A stretch of 5,961 nt of DNA from Chitinophaga pinensis (GTDB taxonomy: Bacteria > Bacteroidota > Bacteroidia > M30B66). The DNA is taken from contig CALQRR010000116.1 of NCBI GenBank assembly GCA_943333015.1, forward strand, positions 1 through 5,961, read 5' to 3'. The notes under the pieces were generated by a model. It did not search any database. It was not told where the DNA came from and worked only from the letters and a program-made list of their open reading frames with translations. Positions 1 through 5,961 of this stretch are shown in pieces; position 1 is the first letter of the stretch; each line of letters starts with the position of its first letter. Made by a program: the position numbers and the translations under genes.

Positions 1-290
1 GCCGGTGAAGCCTCGGTGCAGCTATTGATGGTGGAGGCTACTACGAAGTTATTTCCGGCATCTTGGGTGTGTGAAACAATCAGAAATTGCTGATTCGAAT
101 TGGTAATGGGAGTTCCCGAGCGGTACCATTGATACGAACTGGCAGGCTGTGTCCATAGCGTGTCAATGCCGTTTGGACATAGCTGTAATGAGGAAGGTGT
201 AATTGTTGGATTAAATGGGCATTGCGCTATGAGTGTGGCCCCCCAGCCAGCACTTAAAAGCCCCAGAAAGAACTTCACGATCGTTTTCAC
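1..290 (-). CDS. Secreted protein with Ig-like N-terminal segment (3' end outside window)
   Basis: An open frame runs from a GTG at 290-288 off the left edge; 96 complete residues are visible. The N-terminus, MKTIVKFFLGLLSAGWG then ATLIAQ, is a Sec signal peptide: two lysines, a hydrophobic core, and a likely cut after Ala-Gln at about residue 23. The mature part starts CPFNPTITP and has cysteines at 24, 38 and 91, a central YQWYRSG stretch at 53-59, and DAGNNFVVAST near 78-87. This W-Y then DAG-x-x-F-x-V pattern is typical of Ig-like or PKD-like repeats in large Bacteroidota exported proteins, which often end in a type IX secretion or gliding-type C-terminal domain; that end is not visible. 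GTG is chosen because no ATG lies in frame before the stop at 332-330. The gene starts 60 nt after rlmB and could share its transcript. Exact function unknown. Confidence 0.75.
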   Translation of the reverse strand, partial: MKTIVKFFLGLLSAGWGATLIAQCPFNPTITPSSLQLCPNGIDTLWTQPASSYQWYRSGTPITNSNQQFLIVSHTQDAGNNFVVASTINSCTEASP

Positions 291-350
291 ACGTTGATTT
301 TTGGTTGAACAGGTGAAGTTACTACATCCCTACTATTCGATCGAAAAAAT

Positions 351-1124
351 TCAATTTATTAAAATGCGTTGTCTTACAACTTCATACACAACTAAAGCCG
401 TGGCAACCGAGACATTGAGGGAGCCGGTCTTTCCAAACATCGGAATTTTCACGCGTTCATCGCAGCGTTTTAGGTATTCGGGACTGATGCCGTCTTCTTC
501 CGACCCCATGATAATACCCAACGGTCCTTGCAGTTCAACGGCGTACAATGACTTCTCCGTTTTTTCGGTACACCCCACCAAACGAATGCCTGAGTTGGAC
601 AGGTATTCGAGGGTGTCTTTCAGATTGGTTGTCCGGCAAACAGGCAAATTCATCAACGCTCCAGCCGAGGTTTTCATGGCATCGCCCCCCACCCGGGCAC
701 TTCCGCGTGATGGGATAATGACGGCATCAATGCCAGCACATTCAGCCGTCCGACAAATCGCCCCAAAATTCCGCACATCGGTTACCCGATCCAGAATCAA
801 TAAAAATGGATCACGTCCTTCTTCATACACCCGTTGCAAAACTTCCTCTATGGGCTGAAACGTAACGGGTGAAATAAATCCGATCACTCCCTGATGATTG
901 GCGCGTGTCATCCGGTCCAGCTTTTCACGGGGAACCATCTGCAAGGGAATTTCAAGCTCATCGAGCAGCTCCCGGAGCTCTTGCAATTGCGGAGAGCGCA
1001 GTCCAACCTGTAAAATCACTTTGTCGACATCGGCGGCACTTCGCAAGGCTTCCAACACAGGAAAAATTCCGAAAATCATTTCCGACGGATCGGACTCTTG
1101 TTGTTTGTGAAATGGTTTATTCAT
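351..1124 (-). CDS. rlmB: 23S rRNA (guanosine-2'-O-)-methyltransferase RlmB, SpoU/TrmH family
   Basis: The predicted 257-residue protein has the usual length and layout of RlmB, which in E. coli uses S-adenosylmethionine to 2'-O-methylate G2251 in the 23S rRNA peptidyl-transferase P loop. The N-terminal RNA-binding (SpoU substrate-binding) domain covers about residues 16-90, from FGIFPVLEAL to NHQGVIGFI. The knotted SPOUT catalytic domain follows, with all three motifs: NFGAICRTAE at 119-128 (Asn119 and Arg125), IIMGSEEDGIS at 204-214, and SLNVSVATAL at 235-244. The frame is open back to 1331, but that extension lies wholly within the upstream gene. ATG at 1124 (MNKPFHKQQ) is preferred and overlaps the upstream stop by 8 nt; ATG at 1136 is a near alternative. 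The overlap suggests translational coupling. No key motif residue is missing. Other TrmH-family targets are possible, but the domain pair and length favour RlmB. Confidence 0.93.
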   Translation of the reverse strand: MNKPFHKQQESDPSEMIFGIFPVLEALRSAADVDKVILQVGLRSPQLQELRELLDELEIPLQMVPREKLDRMTRANHQGVIGFISPVTFQPIEEVLQRVYEEGRDPFLLILDRVTDVRNFGAICRTAECAGIDAVIIPSRGSARVGGDAMKTSAGALMNLPVCRTTNLKDTLEYLSNSGIRLVGCTEKTEKSLYAVELQGPLGIIMGSEEDGISPEYLKRCDERVKIPMFGKTGSLNVSVATALVVYEVVRQRILIN

Positions 1125-2373
1125 AGAAATAGGCATTGCCGCTCCTCCAGCTCTCAATGGCTTTGTACCAAACGGTGGCGTATATGGTCTTGCGCTCAAG
1201 TCGGTAATCGTCCGACGAAAAAGCATGACTAAAACGTTCAAACCGGAAGGAGAGTGGCTGCATGCCCGCGCTGGCAGGATACGTCCACTCTTCCGCCCGA
1301 CCGTTGTTGTAAACACTGGAAGGCGCGCCAAAGATCGTATAAATCATCCCGCGGTCGGTCTTCCAACCGGGGTTAAACGTACTGAAAAGTAAATTCGCCT
1401 GTTCCACCCGTGCATTCCACGCACGTTCCACTTCCTGAGTCTGCGTATTGTCAAGCCCTAGCAGTGTCCAAAAAGCCGAAATACCGGCGCGTGTTTTTGG
1501 TGACGCATCCAGCACCTTCACCTCCGATTTCTGCATCAGATACACCAGCGTTCTGAACCGTTCATCTTCCTGTTCCCGTCTTGGAAAGGATTCTCCAAAA
1601 AAAGCCAGGGTGCTGAATGCTTCAGGGGATCCGCTGCAGTAAATACGTAACAGTTCTTCGCGCACAGGTGCAAACCGGAGCAATTGTTCCCGACGTAGCG
1701 TATCGCGTCGGATGCATGCCGGGAAACGATAGGCATCGGTACTGATCACAAACGGCGGCAAGGGCAGGGCAAACATGGCGGGATAATGTTCCACTACAAA
1801 CAAATCTGCGGTCGGATCGCGATACGTTATCTGGCAGACAGCACCAACCGGAATCCAGGATTGATCACTTTTCTTCCCCGAAAAAGCTACCCGAAAATCA
1901 AGCCCAGGCCCGTTGTTCATCCGGTAAAGATTGCGGTAGATGACCCTGCTTTTTTGCTTTTGAAGATCCCTTACATCCAACACCAACAAGCCCGATGTGC
2001 CCAACAGAAATGGCAGATGCAGCTCGGTGCGCAGATAAACGGCGGTATCGCGTATGCCCGATTCCAGCACCACCGGTGGACTCAGCGCAGGATTTTTGCG
2101 CGCAAACTGCGGATAAAACGTAGCACGGATGAGCACGCGTCGGCGAGGCTCCAACCCTGCGGCATCGGGCAAAAGTCCAAGCTGTGCATTGGGAACCTGC
2201 AGATGGATTGCAACACTGTCGGAACTAATGGCACCAAATTGAACCTCAACTGCTGGCTGCTCCGGTGGAAAACGATAGGCCGCTGCCCGGTTTTGAACAA
2301 ACGGATTTTTTCCTGTTGAACAACCGCCCATCAAAATCAAAAAGCAGAAATACCTAAACGTCTTCCTCTGCAT
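1117..2373 (-). CDS. GWxTD-domain lipoprotein of unknown function
   Basis: The 418-residue protein starts MQRKTFRYFCFLILMGGC, a lipoprotein signal peptide with the lipidated cysteine predicted at residue 18. The LMGGC lipobox is looser than the enterobacterial consensus but acceptable for Bacteroidota. The chain is then soluble, with a beta-rich N-terminal half and no further membrane segment. The C-terminal domain carries the family signature: a Trp-containing helix (RAWNARVEQAN), then FSTFNPGWKTDRGMIYTIFG with GWKTD at 336-340, then EEWTYP around Trp363. This matches the GWxTD-domain family, which I know to be conserved and uncharacterised in Bacteroidota. ATG at 2373 is chosen because it gives the shortest compact signal peptide; ATG 2379 and GTG 2385 are also in frame. 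It overlaps rmuC by 20 nt upstream and rlmB by 8 nt downstream, so it is probably the middle gene of an operon. Envelope location is inferred from the lipobox; biochemical role unknown. Confidence 0.85.
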   Translation of the reverse strand: MQRKTFRYFCFLILMGGCSTGKNPFVQNRAAAYRFPPEQPAVEVQFGAISSDSVAIHLQVPNAQLGLLPDAAGLEPRRRVLIRATFYPQFARKNPALSPPVVLESGIRDTAVYLRTELHLPFLLGTSGLLVLDVRDLQKQKSRVIYRNLYRMNNGPGLDFRVAFSGKKSDQSWIPVGAVCQITYRDPTADLFVVEHYPAMFALPLPPFVISTDAYRFPACIRRDTLRREQLLRFAPVREELLRIYCSGSPEAFSTLAFFGESFPRREQEDERFRTLVYLMQKSEVKVLDASPKTRAGISAFWTLLGLDNTQTQEVERAWNARVEQANLLFSTFNPGWKTDRGMIYTIFGAPSSVYNNGRAEEWTYPASAGMQPLSFRFERFSHAFSSDDYRLERKTIYATVWYKAIESWRSGNAYFYE

Positions 2374-3694
2374 CGGCATCAGCACGGTTGAGAAGTGCGG
2401 CAGGCATTACCTTGGAAGAACGGGAACCTAGTTTCCGAAGTTTTTCAACACGGTTTACCAGATTGCCACTGCCATCGGTGAGCTTTTTCATAGCTTCTTC
2501 GTACGTTTTTTTAGACGTGTCCATCTGGTTGCCCAGTTTAATCAGATCTTCACTAAAAGCCACAAACTTATCGTACAGCTTTCCGCCCTGGTCGGCTATT
2601 TCCTGTGCATTCTGATTTTGATATTCTTGTCGCCAAATACTGGCAATGGTGCGCAACGTAGCCAACAACGTGGTTGGGCTCACTACCACAATGTTGCGGT
2701 CGAATGCCTCGTTGAACAAAGCCGGATCGAGTTGAACAGCTGCGGCAAACGCGGGCTCAATAGGAATAAACAGCAAGACAAAATCGAGGCTATTGAGAGC
2801 ATGTAGCTGCTGATAATTCTTATCCGACAAACCCCGCACATGTGCCCGTAGTGAAGCCAAGTGCTCCTTTCCGGCAAGCAATTGCTGCGTTTCGTCTTCG
2901 GCACTCACCATCCGCTCATAGCCCACCAGCGATACTTTGGAATCGATCACAATGGATTTTCCTTCGGGCAACCGGATAATAACATCGGGCTGAAAACGCC
3001 GGCCTTGCTCATCGTTATGACTTTCTTGTACCACATATTCGCGCCCCTTGGTAAGCCCCGATTTTTCCAAAACCGATTCCAGAATAAACTCGCCCCAATT
3101 GCCCTGCGTTTTGGTTTCGCCTTTCAAGGCTTTGGTGAGATTAATCGCGTCTTTGCTCATCTGTTGATTCAGCTCTCGGAGATTGCCAATTTGTTCCCGC
3201 AAGGCCGAAGAATCCTGCAAGGATGCTTTGTGTGTGGAATCGACCGTCTTCTCAAATTCGGCAATTTTCTCCCGCAGCGGCTTTAAAATCTGATCAATGT
3301 TTTCCTTATTCGTTTCGGTAAACCGCCGCGATTTGTCTTCCAGCAGTTCGTTGGCAATGTTCTTAAATTCGAGGTTAAACTTTTCGCGCAGCGTTTCCAC
3401 TTCCTGCTTTTGCTCTTCCATGCGCACTTTCAGCGAATCATGATTGCTTTTCCAATGCGCCATCTCGGCACTGAGCTGCATGTGCTGTTGGCGCAACTGC
3501 GCTTCCTCCTGTCGACTCCGCAGCAACTCCTCCTCTTTCATTTTCACCACCTGAAGCTGTGCGGCCAGTTCGGCCTGTACACGCATCGAATCCTGCAGCA
3601 GGACTTCTTTCCCTTGTGCCAGCTGCATCCGCGACCAGAAAAACACAACCAGCGCACCCGCAAGCACACCGGCAATCAAAAAAACGATTTCCAT
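2354..3694 (-). CDS. rmuC: DNA recombination protein RmuC homologue
   Basis: The 446-residue protein has full RmuC architecture. Residues 3-20 (IVFLIAGVLAGALVVFFW) form an N-terminal membrane anchor. A long charged coiled coil runs from about 25 to 190. The conserved RmuC domain follows at about 195-405 and contains the PD-(D/E)XK nuclease-like elements: GNWGE (Glu202), FQPDVII (Asp237) and IDSKVSL (Asp251, Lys253). Further family hallmarks are DFVLLFIPIEPAF at 304-316 and a VVVSPTTLLATLRTI block at 336-350. The protein ends in an acidic tail, ADADAEEDV. In E. coli, RmuC limits inversions at short inverted repeats; a nuclease role is inferred from the fold. It is the first gene of the cluster, and its stop TAG lies inside the next gene. 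ATG at 3694 is the first usable start. The 549-bp gap upstream should hold its promoter, but none was convincing. Confidence 0.93.
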   Translation of the reverse strand: MEIVFLIAGVLAGALVVFFWSRMQLAQGKEVLLQDSMRVQAELAAQLQVVKMKEEELLRSRQEEAQLRQQHMQLSAEMAHWKSNHDSLKVRMEEQKQEVETLREKFNLEFKNIANELLEDKSRRFTETNKENIDQILKPLREKIAEFEKTVDSTHKASLQDSSALREQIGNLRELNQQMSKDAINLTKALKGETKTQGNWGEFILESVLEKSGLTKGREYVVQESHNDEQGRRFQPDVIIRLPEGKSIVIDSKVSLVGYERMVSAEDETQQLLAGKEHLASLRAHVRGLSDKNYQQLHALNSLDFVLLFIPIEPAFAAAVQLDPALFNEAFDRNIVVVSPTTLLATLRTIASIWRQEYQNQNAQEIADQGGKLYDKFVAFSEDLIKLGNQMDTSKKTYEEAMKKLTDGSGNLVNRVEKLRKLGSRSSKVMPAALLNRADADAEEDV

Positions 3695-3783
3695 ACGGCC
3701 AATTTGTAACGCTGCAAAATACGGGAATCTGTCGCCAGTAAGGTGTCAATTCTTCTTGTTTCGAATCGTAAAAAATACGTTCA

Positions 3784-3865
3784 GGGCGTGCCCTTCGGTC
3801 GCGTTTTACGTTCCAAGTCCTCGTCCCGATGGGTCTGCGGGCTTTCCTCTGCAACCGCTCACGCA
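3784..3865 (+). repeat. Palindromic intergenic repeat, copy A
   Basis: The copy begins GGGCGTGCCC (3784-3793), continues CGGTCG (3796-3801) and AAGTCCTC, has a variable insert able to form CCC-GAT-GGG, then TGCGGGCTTTCC (3836-3847) and ends CTCACGCA (3858-3865). The termini can pair, GCGTG with CACGC. Against copy B on the other strand, about 48 of 57 alignable bases match from CGGTCG onward, apart from an 8-nt length difference in the variable insert. Copy B also carries about 30 nt more between the GGGCGTGCCC box and CGGTCG. Conserved flanks with a variable middle hairpin are what a REP-like dispersed element would show. I recall similar intergenic elements in other Bacteroidota genomes but cannot verify it here. 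Confidence 0.6.
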
Positions 3866-3956
3866 GTCATTGGGGACAAGTGATGCAAGAAGATTCACCC
3901 TGAAACATTTCAAAACAGCGCTCAGAAATTTATCAACACCGGCGTTCAAAAACAGC

Positions 3957-3972
3957 CGTTTATAAACGTTTA
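3957..3972. promoter_or_regulatory. Overlapping palindromes, possible operator
   Basis: CGTTTATAAACG (3957-3968) is a perfect 12-bp palindrome, and TAAACGTTTA (3963-3972) is an overlapping perfect 10-bp palindrome. Together they give three alternating half-sites, GTTTA, TAAAC, GTTTA, flanked on both sides by AACAG. They lie about 260 bp upstream of rmuC in the spacer between the repeats. A dimeric regulator site is possible; no binding protein can be named. Confidence 0.3.
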
Positions 3973-4063
3973 ACAGACGAATCAGGTGCCGGGAATTTTG
4001 TTTCTTTCAGCCGGTGGGTGGTTAGTGGTCGGCCCCGCGTGCGCGAGGTCAATACGATGATTT

Positions 4064-4094
4064 TCTGTTAATTATGCCAAATCGAATACTTTAG
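4064..4094 (+). promoter_or_regulatory. Candidate Bacteroidota-type promoter (plus strand)
   Basis: TCTG at 4064-4067 is followed by exactly 19 nt and then TACTTTAG at 4087-4094. This differs by one base in each box from the Bacteroidota consensus TTTG-N19-TAnnTTTG. Transcription would start near 4101 and run through repeat copy B into the antisense strand of the Omp85 gene. No supported gene lies downstream, so it may be a chance match or drive an antisense or structured RNA. Confidence 0.25.
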
Positions 4095-4128
4095 CAACCG
4101 AATAAAATGCCCCCTCATTACGGTCGGT

Positions 4129-4233
4129 TGCGTGAGTGGTTGAGGCGGAAAGCCCGCACGCAGGAGGACTTAGAGCCGAAAACACGACCGTTTGTGCGTC
4201 CGGCACGTGTAGTAAGCAAAAACGGGCACGCCC
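4129..4233 (-). repeat. Palindromic intergenic repeat, copy B (opposite orientation to copy A)
   Basis: Read on the minus strand, this copy begins GGGCGTGCCC at 4233-4224, only 10 nt after the Omp85 stop codon. It then has about 33 nt absent from copy A, resumes with CGGTCG at 4190, AAGTCCTC, a short CTGCG variable part, TGCGGGCTTTCC, and ends CTCACGCA at 4136-4129. The extra stretch contains GTGC-loop-GCAC and ACAC/GTGT pairings, so it may be an added hairpin. Placement directly after a stop codon is typical of REP-like elements. The plus-strand frame across it looks codable but is not supported as a gene. Confidence 0.6.
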
Positions 4234-4234
4234 A
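4215..4234 (-). terminator. Possible weak intrinsic terminator of the Omp85 gene
   Basis: On the minus strand GGGCGTGCCC can form a 3-bp GGG/CCC stem with a CGTG loop and is followed after one G by TTTTT. It lies about 10-30 nt past the stop codon, where a terminator is expected. The stem is very short, so efficiency is doubtful; the hairpin is also the left end of repeat copy B. Confidence 0.25.
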
Positions 4235-4243
4235 AATCCTGTT

Positions 4244-5961
4244 TCAAAACAAGCTCGTTATTCCAAAATGCACCTTCGCCGATCGGAATTCGATGGGATT
4301 GTCGAACTGTTTTCCCAACGCATAGGAAATAGAAAAAATGCCCGCCTTGGTTTCGAAACTCATGCCGGCACCAAACCCAAATGGCCGGTCGGTGATGCTC
4401 CGGTTCACGGCTTTGTTTTCGTAATACGCACCGTTCCAAAAGGCAAACAAAAAGGAGTTTTCCTCGAGCAAATACCGGTACTCGAGATTGACCATAGAGT
4501 ACGCCGATGCAAAAATGGACTCTTCGTTAAACCCGCGCAATGTGTTGTTTCCACCCATGCGAAATAGCTCATTTTCAAACACATTGGCGCCGTTAATCAC
4601 ACTCGCCATCACACCAATAGTAAACGTGCTCCGGTTACGAATGGGTAAAAAAACATCCGCATCCACATGTCCATTGTACTGCACCGATCGCAACGTGAGC
4701 TGGTCGTAAAGCGCTTCGTCAAGGGCCGCATTTTTCTGAATATTCCGAATGCCTGTCCCAAACCGCGCCAGCACTTTGTAGCCTTTCCGGGGATTCAGCC
4801 GGTAGTCGAGCCGGGTGAGATTGAGCTCCAGTCCGTACACATTGGAACGAATATCGGCATAGTCGGGCAAAGTGATGAGGTTGACGAGCGCCTTGGTGGA
4901 CAACAAACTGGAAGATCGATTTTCATAATACACCTTGAGGTAATCGGTCCCCTTCATCAGATATTGAATCCCAATGTTTTGCTGCACATTGATAAAGGTA
5001 GTGTCGCGCTTGTACAAGCCAAAAGCGCCTTCTACACCCAATCGCGTATTGAATAAGAAAGGCCATGCGAGCTTGATATTGAGGCTTTGCGTGGCCTGTT
5101 GCAGCCGGCGCCATTCGGCATCAATAAGCTCTCCCCGGCCAAGGCTATTCTTCAGCTTGAGGTTGGCCTCACCGGTCAATAAGAGCTTTCCGGATTGGGC
5201 ATTGTTGGGCAAAAACCCGATGATTCCATTGAAGCTGCTGGCTTTACGCTCGTTGAGATACAGCCTTACTAGCGTCGAATTTTCGAGTAAGAAGACATCC
5301 GCGGGGCGCGTCTCCGTTAAAAAGGGAAGCTCTTTCAGTCGTGTGGAAATTTGCCGCATCACCGCTTCGTTGTAAATATCTCCGGGCTTTACTCCAATGT
5401 AATTGTACAAATACCGGGACGTGATTTTAGCCGTGCCACGCACCGTCACACTGTCCACATGAAACAGCTCACCCGGTTTCATTCGCAGCCCAGCCTGAAG
5501 AACAGGCGATTGGGTATTTAAACTATCGAGCTGCAGACTGGCAAAGGGATATCCGTTGTTTTCGTAATAGGTGATGATTTTCCGGAACATGCGCCGCGTT
5601 TGGGAATACCGGAATGGCCGGTTTTGAAACATCCGTTCCCGAAAACCACTGCTACTCAAGGCGGCCTCGTCCACATTGATGGAATACAGCCGCGCCCACG
5701 TGTACATTGCTCCCAGATGAATAAACGCCCGCAGCGTATCGCCCTGCGCAGCACTGCTGTCGACTCCGGCGGTTAAGTAGCCATCTTCCTGCAACGAAAG
5801 CACATAATCGGAAAGGGCTTTTTGGCGCTGTTCATTGGAGGAAAAACAGGATTTCGGTAAAGACTTCATTGCTTTTGTTCCGGGCATAGCAGCCACCAGC
5901 AGCCGGTAAGACTGCGCCTGCACCGGCATCGACAAAATACACAGAAGTAAAAACCGAACAA
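4244..5961 (-). CDS. BamA/TamA (Omp85) family outer-membrane protein, 5' end outside window
   Basis: About 571 residues are visible. The first in-frame candidate starts are TTG 5935 and ATG 5929, but the frame continues upstream as VRFLLLCILSMPVQAQ, a signal-peptide core ending in Ala-Gln, so the real start lies beyond 5961. Numbering from the TTG, three POTRA-like modules can be traced: about 9-76 (ending ...GYLTAGVDSS and a beta strand), 78-155 (helix plus NNGYPFASLQLDS) and 158-229 (FHVDSVTVRG, VKPGDIYNEA, LKELPFL). The barrel fills about 232-563 and includes MGGNNTLRGFNEE at 460-472, the loop-6 (V/L)RGF motif with its conserved arginine. The chain ends in Phe, the usual outer-membrane targeting residue. 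Omp85 proteins insert or translocate proteins at the outer membrane. Three POTRAs and a total near 575-580 residues resemble TamA more than five-POTRA BamA. No lipobox is seen. The partner and substrate are not evident. Confidence 0.9.
   Translation of the reverse strand, partial: VRFLLLCILSMPVQAQSYRLLVAAMPGTKAMKSLPKSCFSSNEQRQKALSDYVLSLQEDGYLTAGVDSSAAQGDTLRAFIHLGAMYTWARLYSINVDEAALSSSGFRERMFQNRPFRYSQTRRMFRKIITYYENNGYPFASLQLDSLNTQSPVLQAGLRMKPGELFHVDSVTVRGTAKITSRYLYNYIGVKPGDIYNEAVMRQISTRLKELPFLTETRPADVFLLENSTLVRLYLNERKASSFNGIIGFLPNNAQSGKLLLTGEANLKLKNSLGRGELIDAEWRRLQQATQSLNIKLAWPFLFNTRLGVEGAFGLYKRDTTFINVQQNIGIQYLMKGTDYLKVYYENRSSSLLSTKALVNLITLPDYADIRSNVYGLELNLTRLDYRLNPRKGYKVLARFGTGIRNIQKNAALDEALYDQLTLRSVQYNGHVDADVFLPIRNRSTFTIGVMASVINGANVFENELFRMGGNNTLRGFNEESIFASAYSMVNLEYRYLLEENSFLFAFWNGAYYENKAVNRSITDRPFGFGAGMSFETKAGIFSISYALGKQFDNPIEFRSAKVHFGITSLF

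Larger units (their letters stand above)
3695..4243. other. 549-bp intergenic region without a supported protein gene
   Basis: This gap separates the stop of the Omp85 gene from the rmuC start. Open frames cross it on both strands but are short, lack homology that I recognise, and overlap real genes or repeats. It holds, from right to left, an inverted repeat copy beginning 10 nt after the Omp85 stop (4233-4129), a candidate plus-strand promoter, a GC-rich patch near 4030-4050, overlapping palindromes at 3957-3972, a small inverted repeat at 3901-3912 and the second repeat copy (3784-3865). The last 89 bp before rmuC should hold its leader; no clear ribosome-binding site was seen, as is common in Bacteroidota. 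Confidence 0.7.

Noticed and set aside
301..858. Plus-strand 185-codon frame opposite rlmB
   Set aside because: Antisense to a gene with all three SpoU motifs; no recognisable domain.
351..1331. Longer rlmB frame beginning at 1331
   Set aside because: The extra 69 residues lie within the GWxTD gene, have no resemblance to RlmB and would create a 215-nt overlap; ATG 1124 gives the family-typical length.
1786..2319. Plus-strand 177-codon frame opposite the GWxTD gene
   Set aside because: Antisense shadow of a supported gene; no recognisable domain or start context.
3710..3775. rmuC promoter candidates: TATTTTG near 3717-3723, TATTTTTT near 3766-3773, and TTGACA upstream
   Set aside because: No partner box lies at the expected 19-nt (or 17-nt E. 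coli-type) spacing, so none is supported.
3438..3854. Minus-strand frame starting MQRKARRPIGTRTW
   Set aside because: It runs through repeat copy A and then overlaps rmuC in another frame; TTG start, low-complexity Arg/Ala/Gly-rich tail typical of a shadow frame.
4028..4050. GC-rich patch GGTCGGCCCCGCGTGCGCGA as a third repeat copy or hairpin
   Set aside because: Only GGTCGG and GCGTG match the repeat, and the stem is 3 bp plus a mismatch; too weak to call.
4122..4190. tRNA-Ser-like look: GAGTGGTTGAGGC as a D arm and GGAAA as an anticodon loop
   Set aside because: No T-arm with TTCGA and no 7-bp acceptor stem in the right frame; the same bases recur in repeat copy A, which explains the resemblance.
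4107..4325. Plus-strand frame of 72 codons, basic protein starting MPPHYGRLREWL
   Set aside because: It consists of the repeat copy B followed by antisense of the Omp85 3' end. The matching frame in copy A is broken by an 8-nt length difference, so shared residues such as LRE and RKAR reflect repeat similarity, not a conserved protein.

Overview
The window reads as a Bacteroidota chromosome segment. The evidence is a GWxTD-family lipoprotein, a family I know almost only from this phylum; Sec signal peptides ending in Ala-Gln; a secreted Ig-like/adhesin-type protein; and a possible TTTG-N19-TAnnTTTG-style promoter. No class or genus can be assigned safely. All five protein genes lie on the minus strand, so the window is best read from high to low coordinates.

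Positions 5961-4244 hold the nearly complete 3' part of an Omp85-superfamily outer-membrane protein. It appears to have three POTRA domains and a C-terminal beta-barrel, a TamA-like layout. Its signal peptide runs off the right edge, so the true start is outside the window.

Positions 4243-3695 (549 bp) hold no convincing protein gene. The region contains two diverged copies of one palindromic repeat in opposite orientation: 4233-4129 on the minus strand and 3784-3865 on the plus strand. They flank a 263-bp spacer with overlapping short palindromes and a candidate plus-strand promoter.

Positions 3694-351 hold a tightly packed cluster: rmuC, a GWxTD-domain lipoprotein gene and rlmB. The first two overlap by 20 nt and the next two by 8 nt, which suggests one transcript with translational coupling. 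About 60 bp further on, a GTG-initiated secreted protein with an Ig-like segment begins and leaves the window on the left.

Functionally the window joins envelope genes (Omp85 protein, lipoprotein, secreted protein) to nucleic-acid genes (a PD-(D/E)XK-type RmuC and a 23S rRNA 2'-O-methyltransferase). No defence system, CRISPR array, tRNA, rRNA or transposase gene was found. The least ordinary element is the inverted pair of intergenic repeats.
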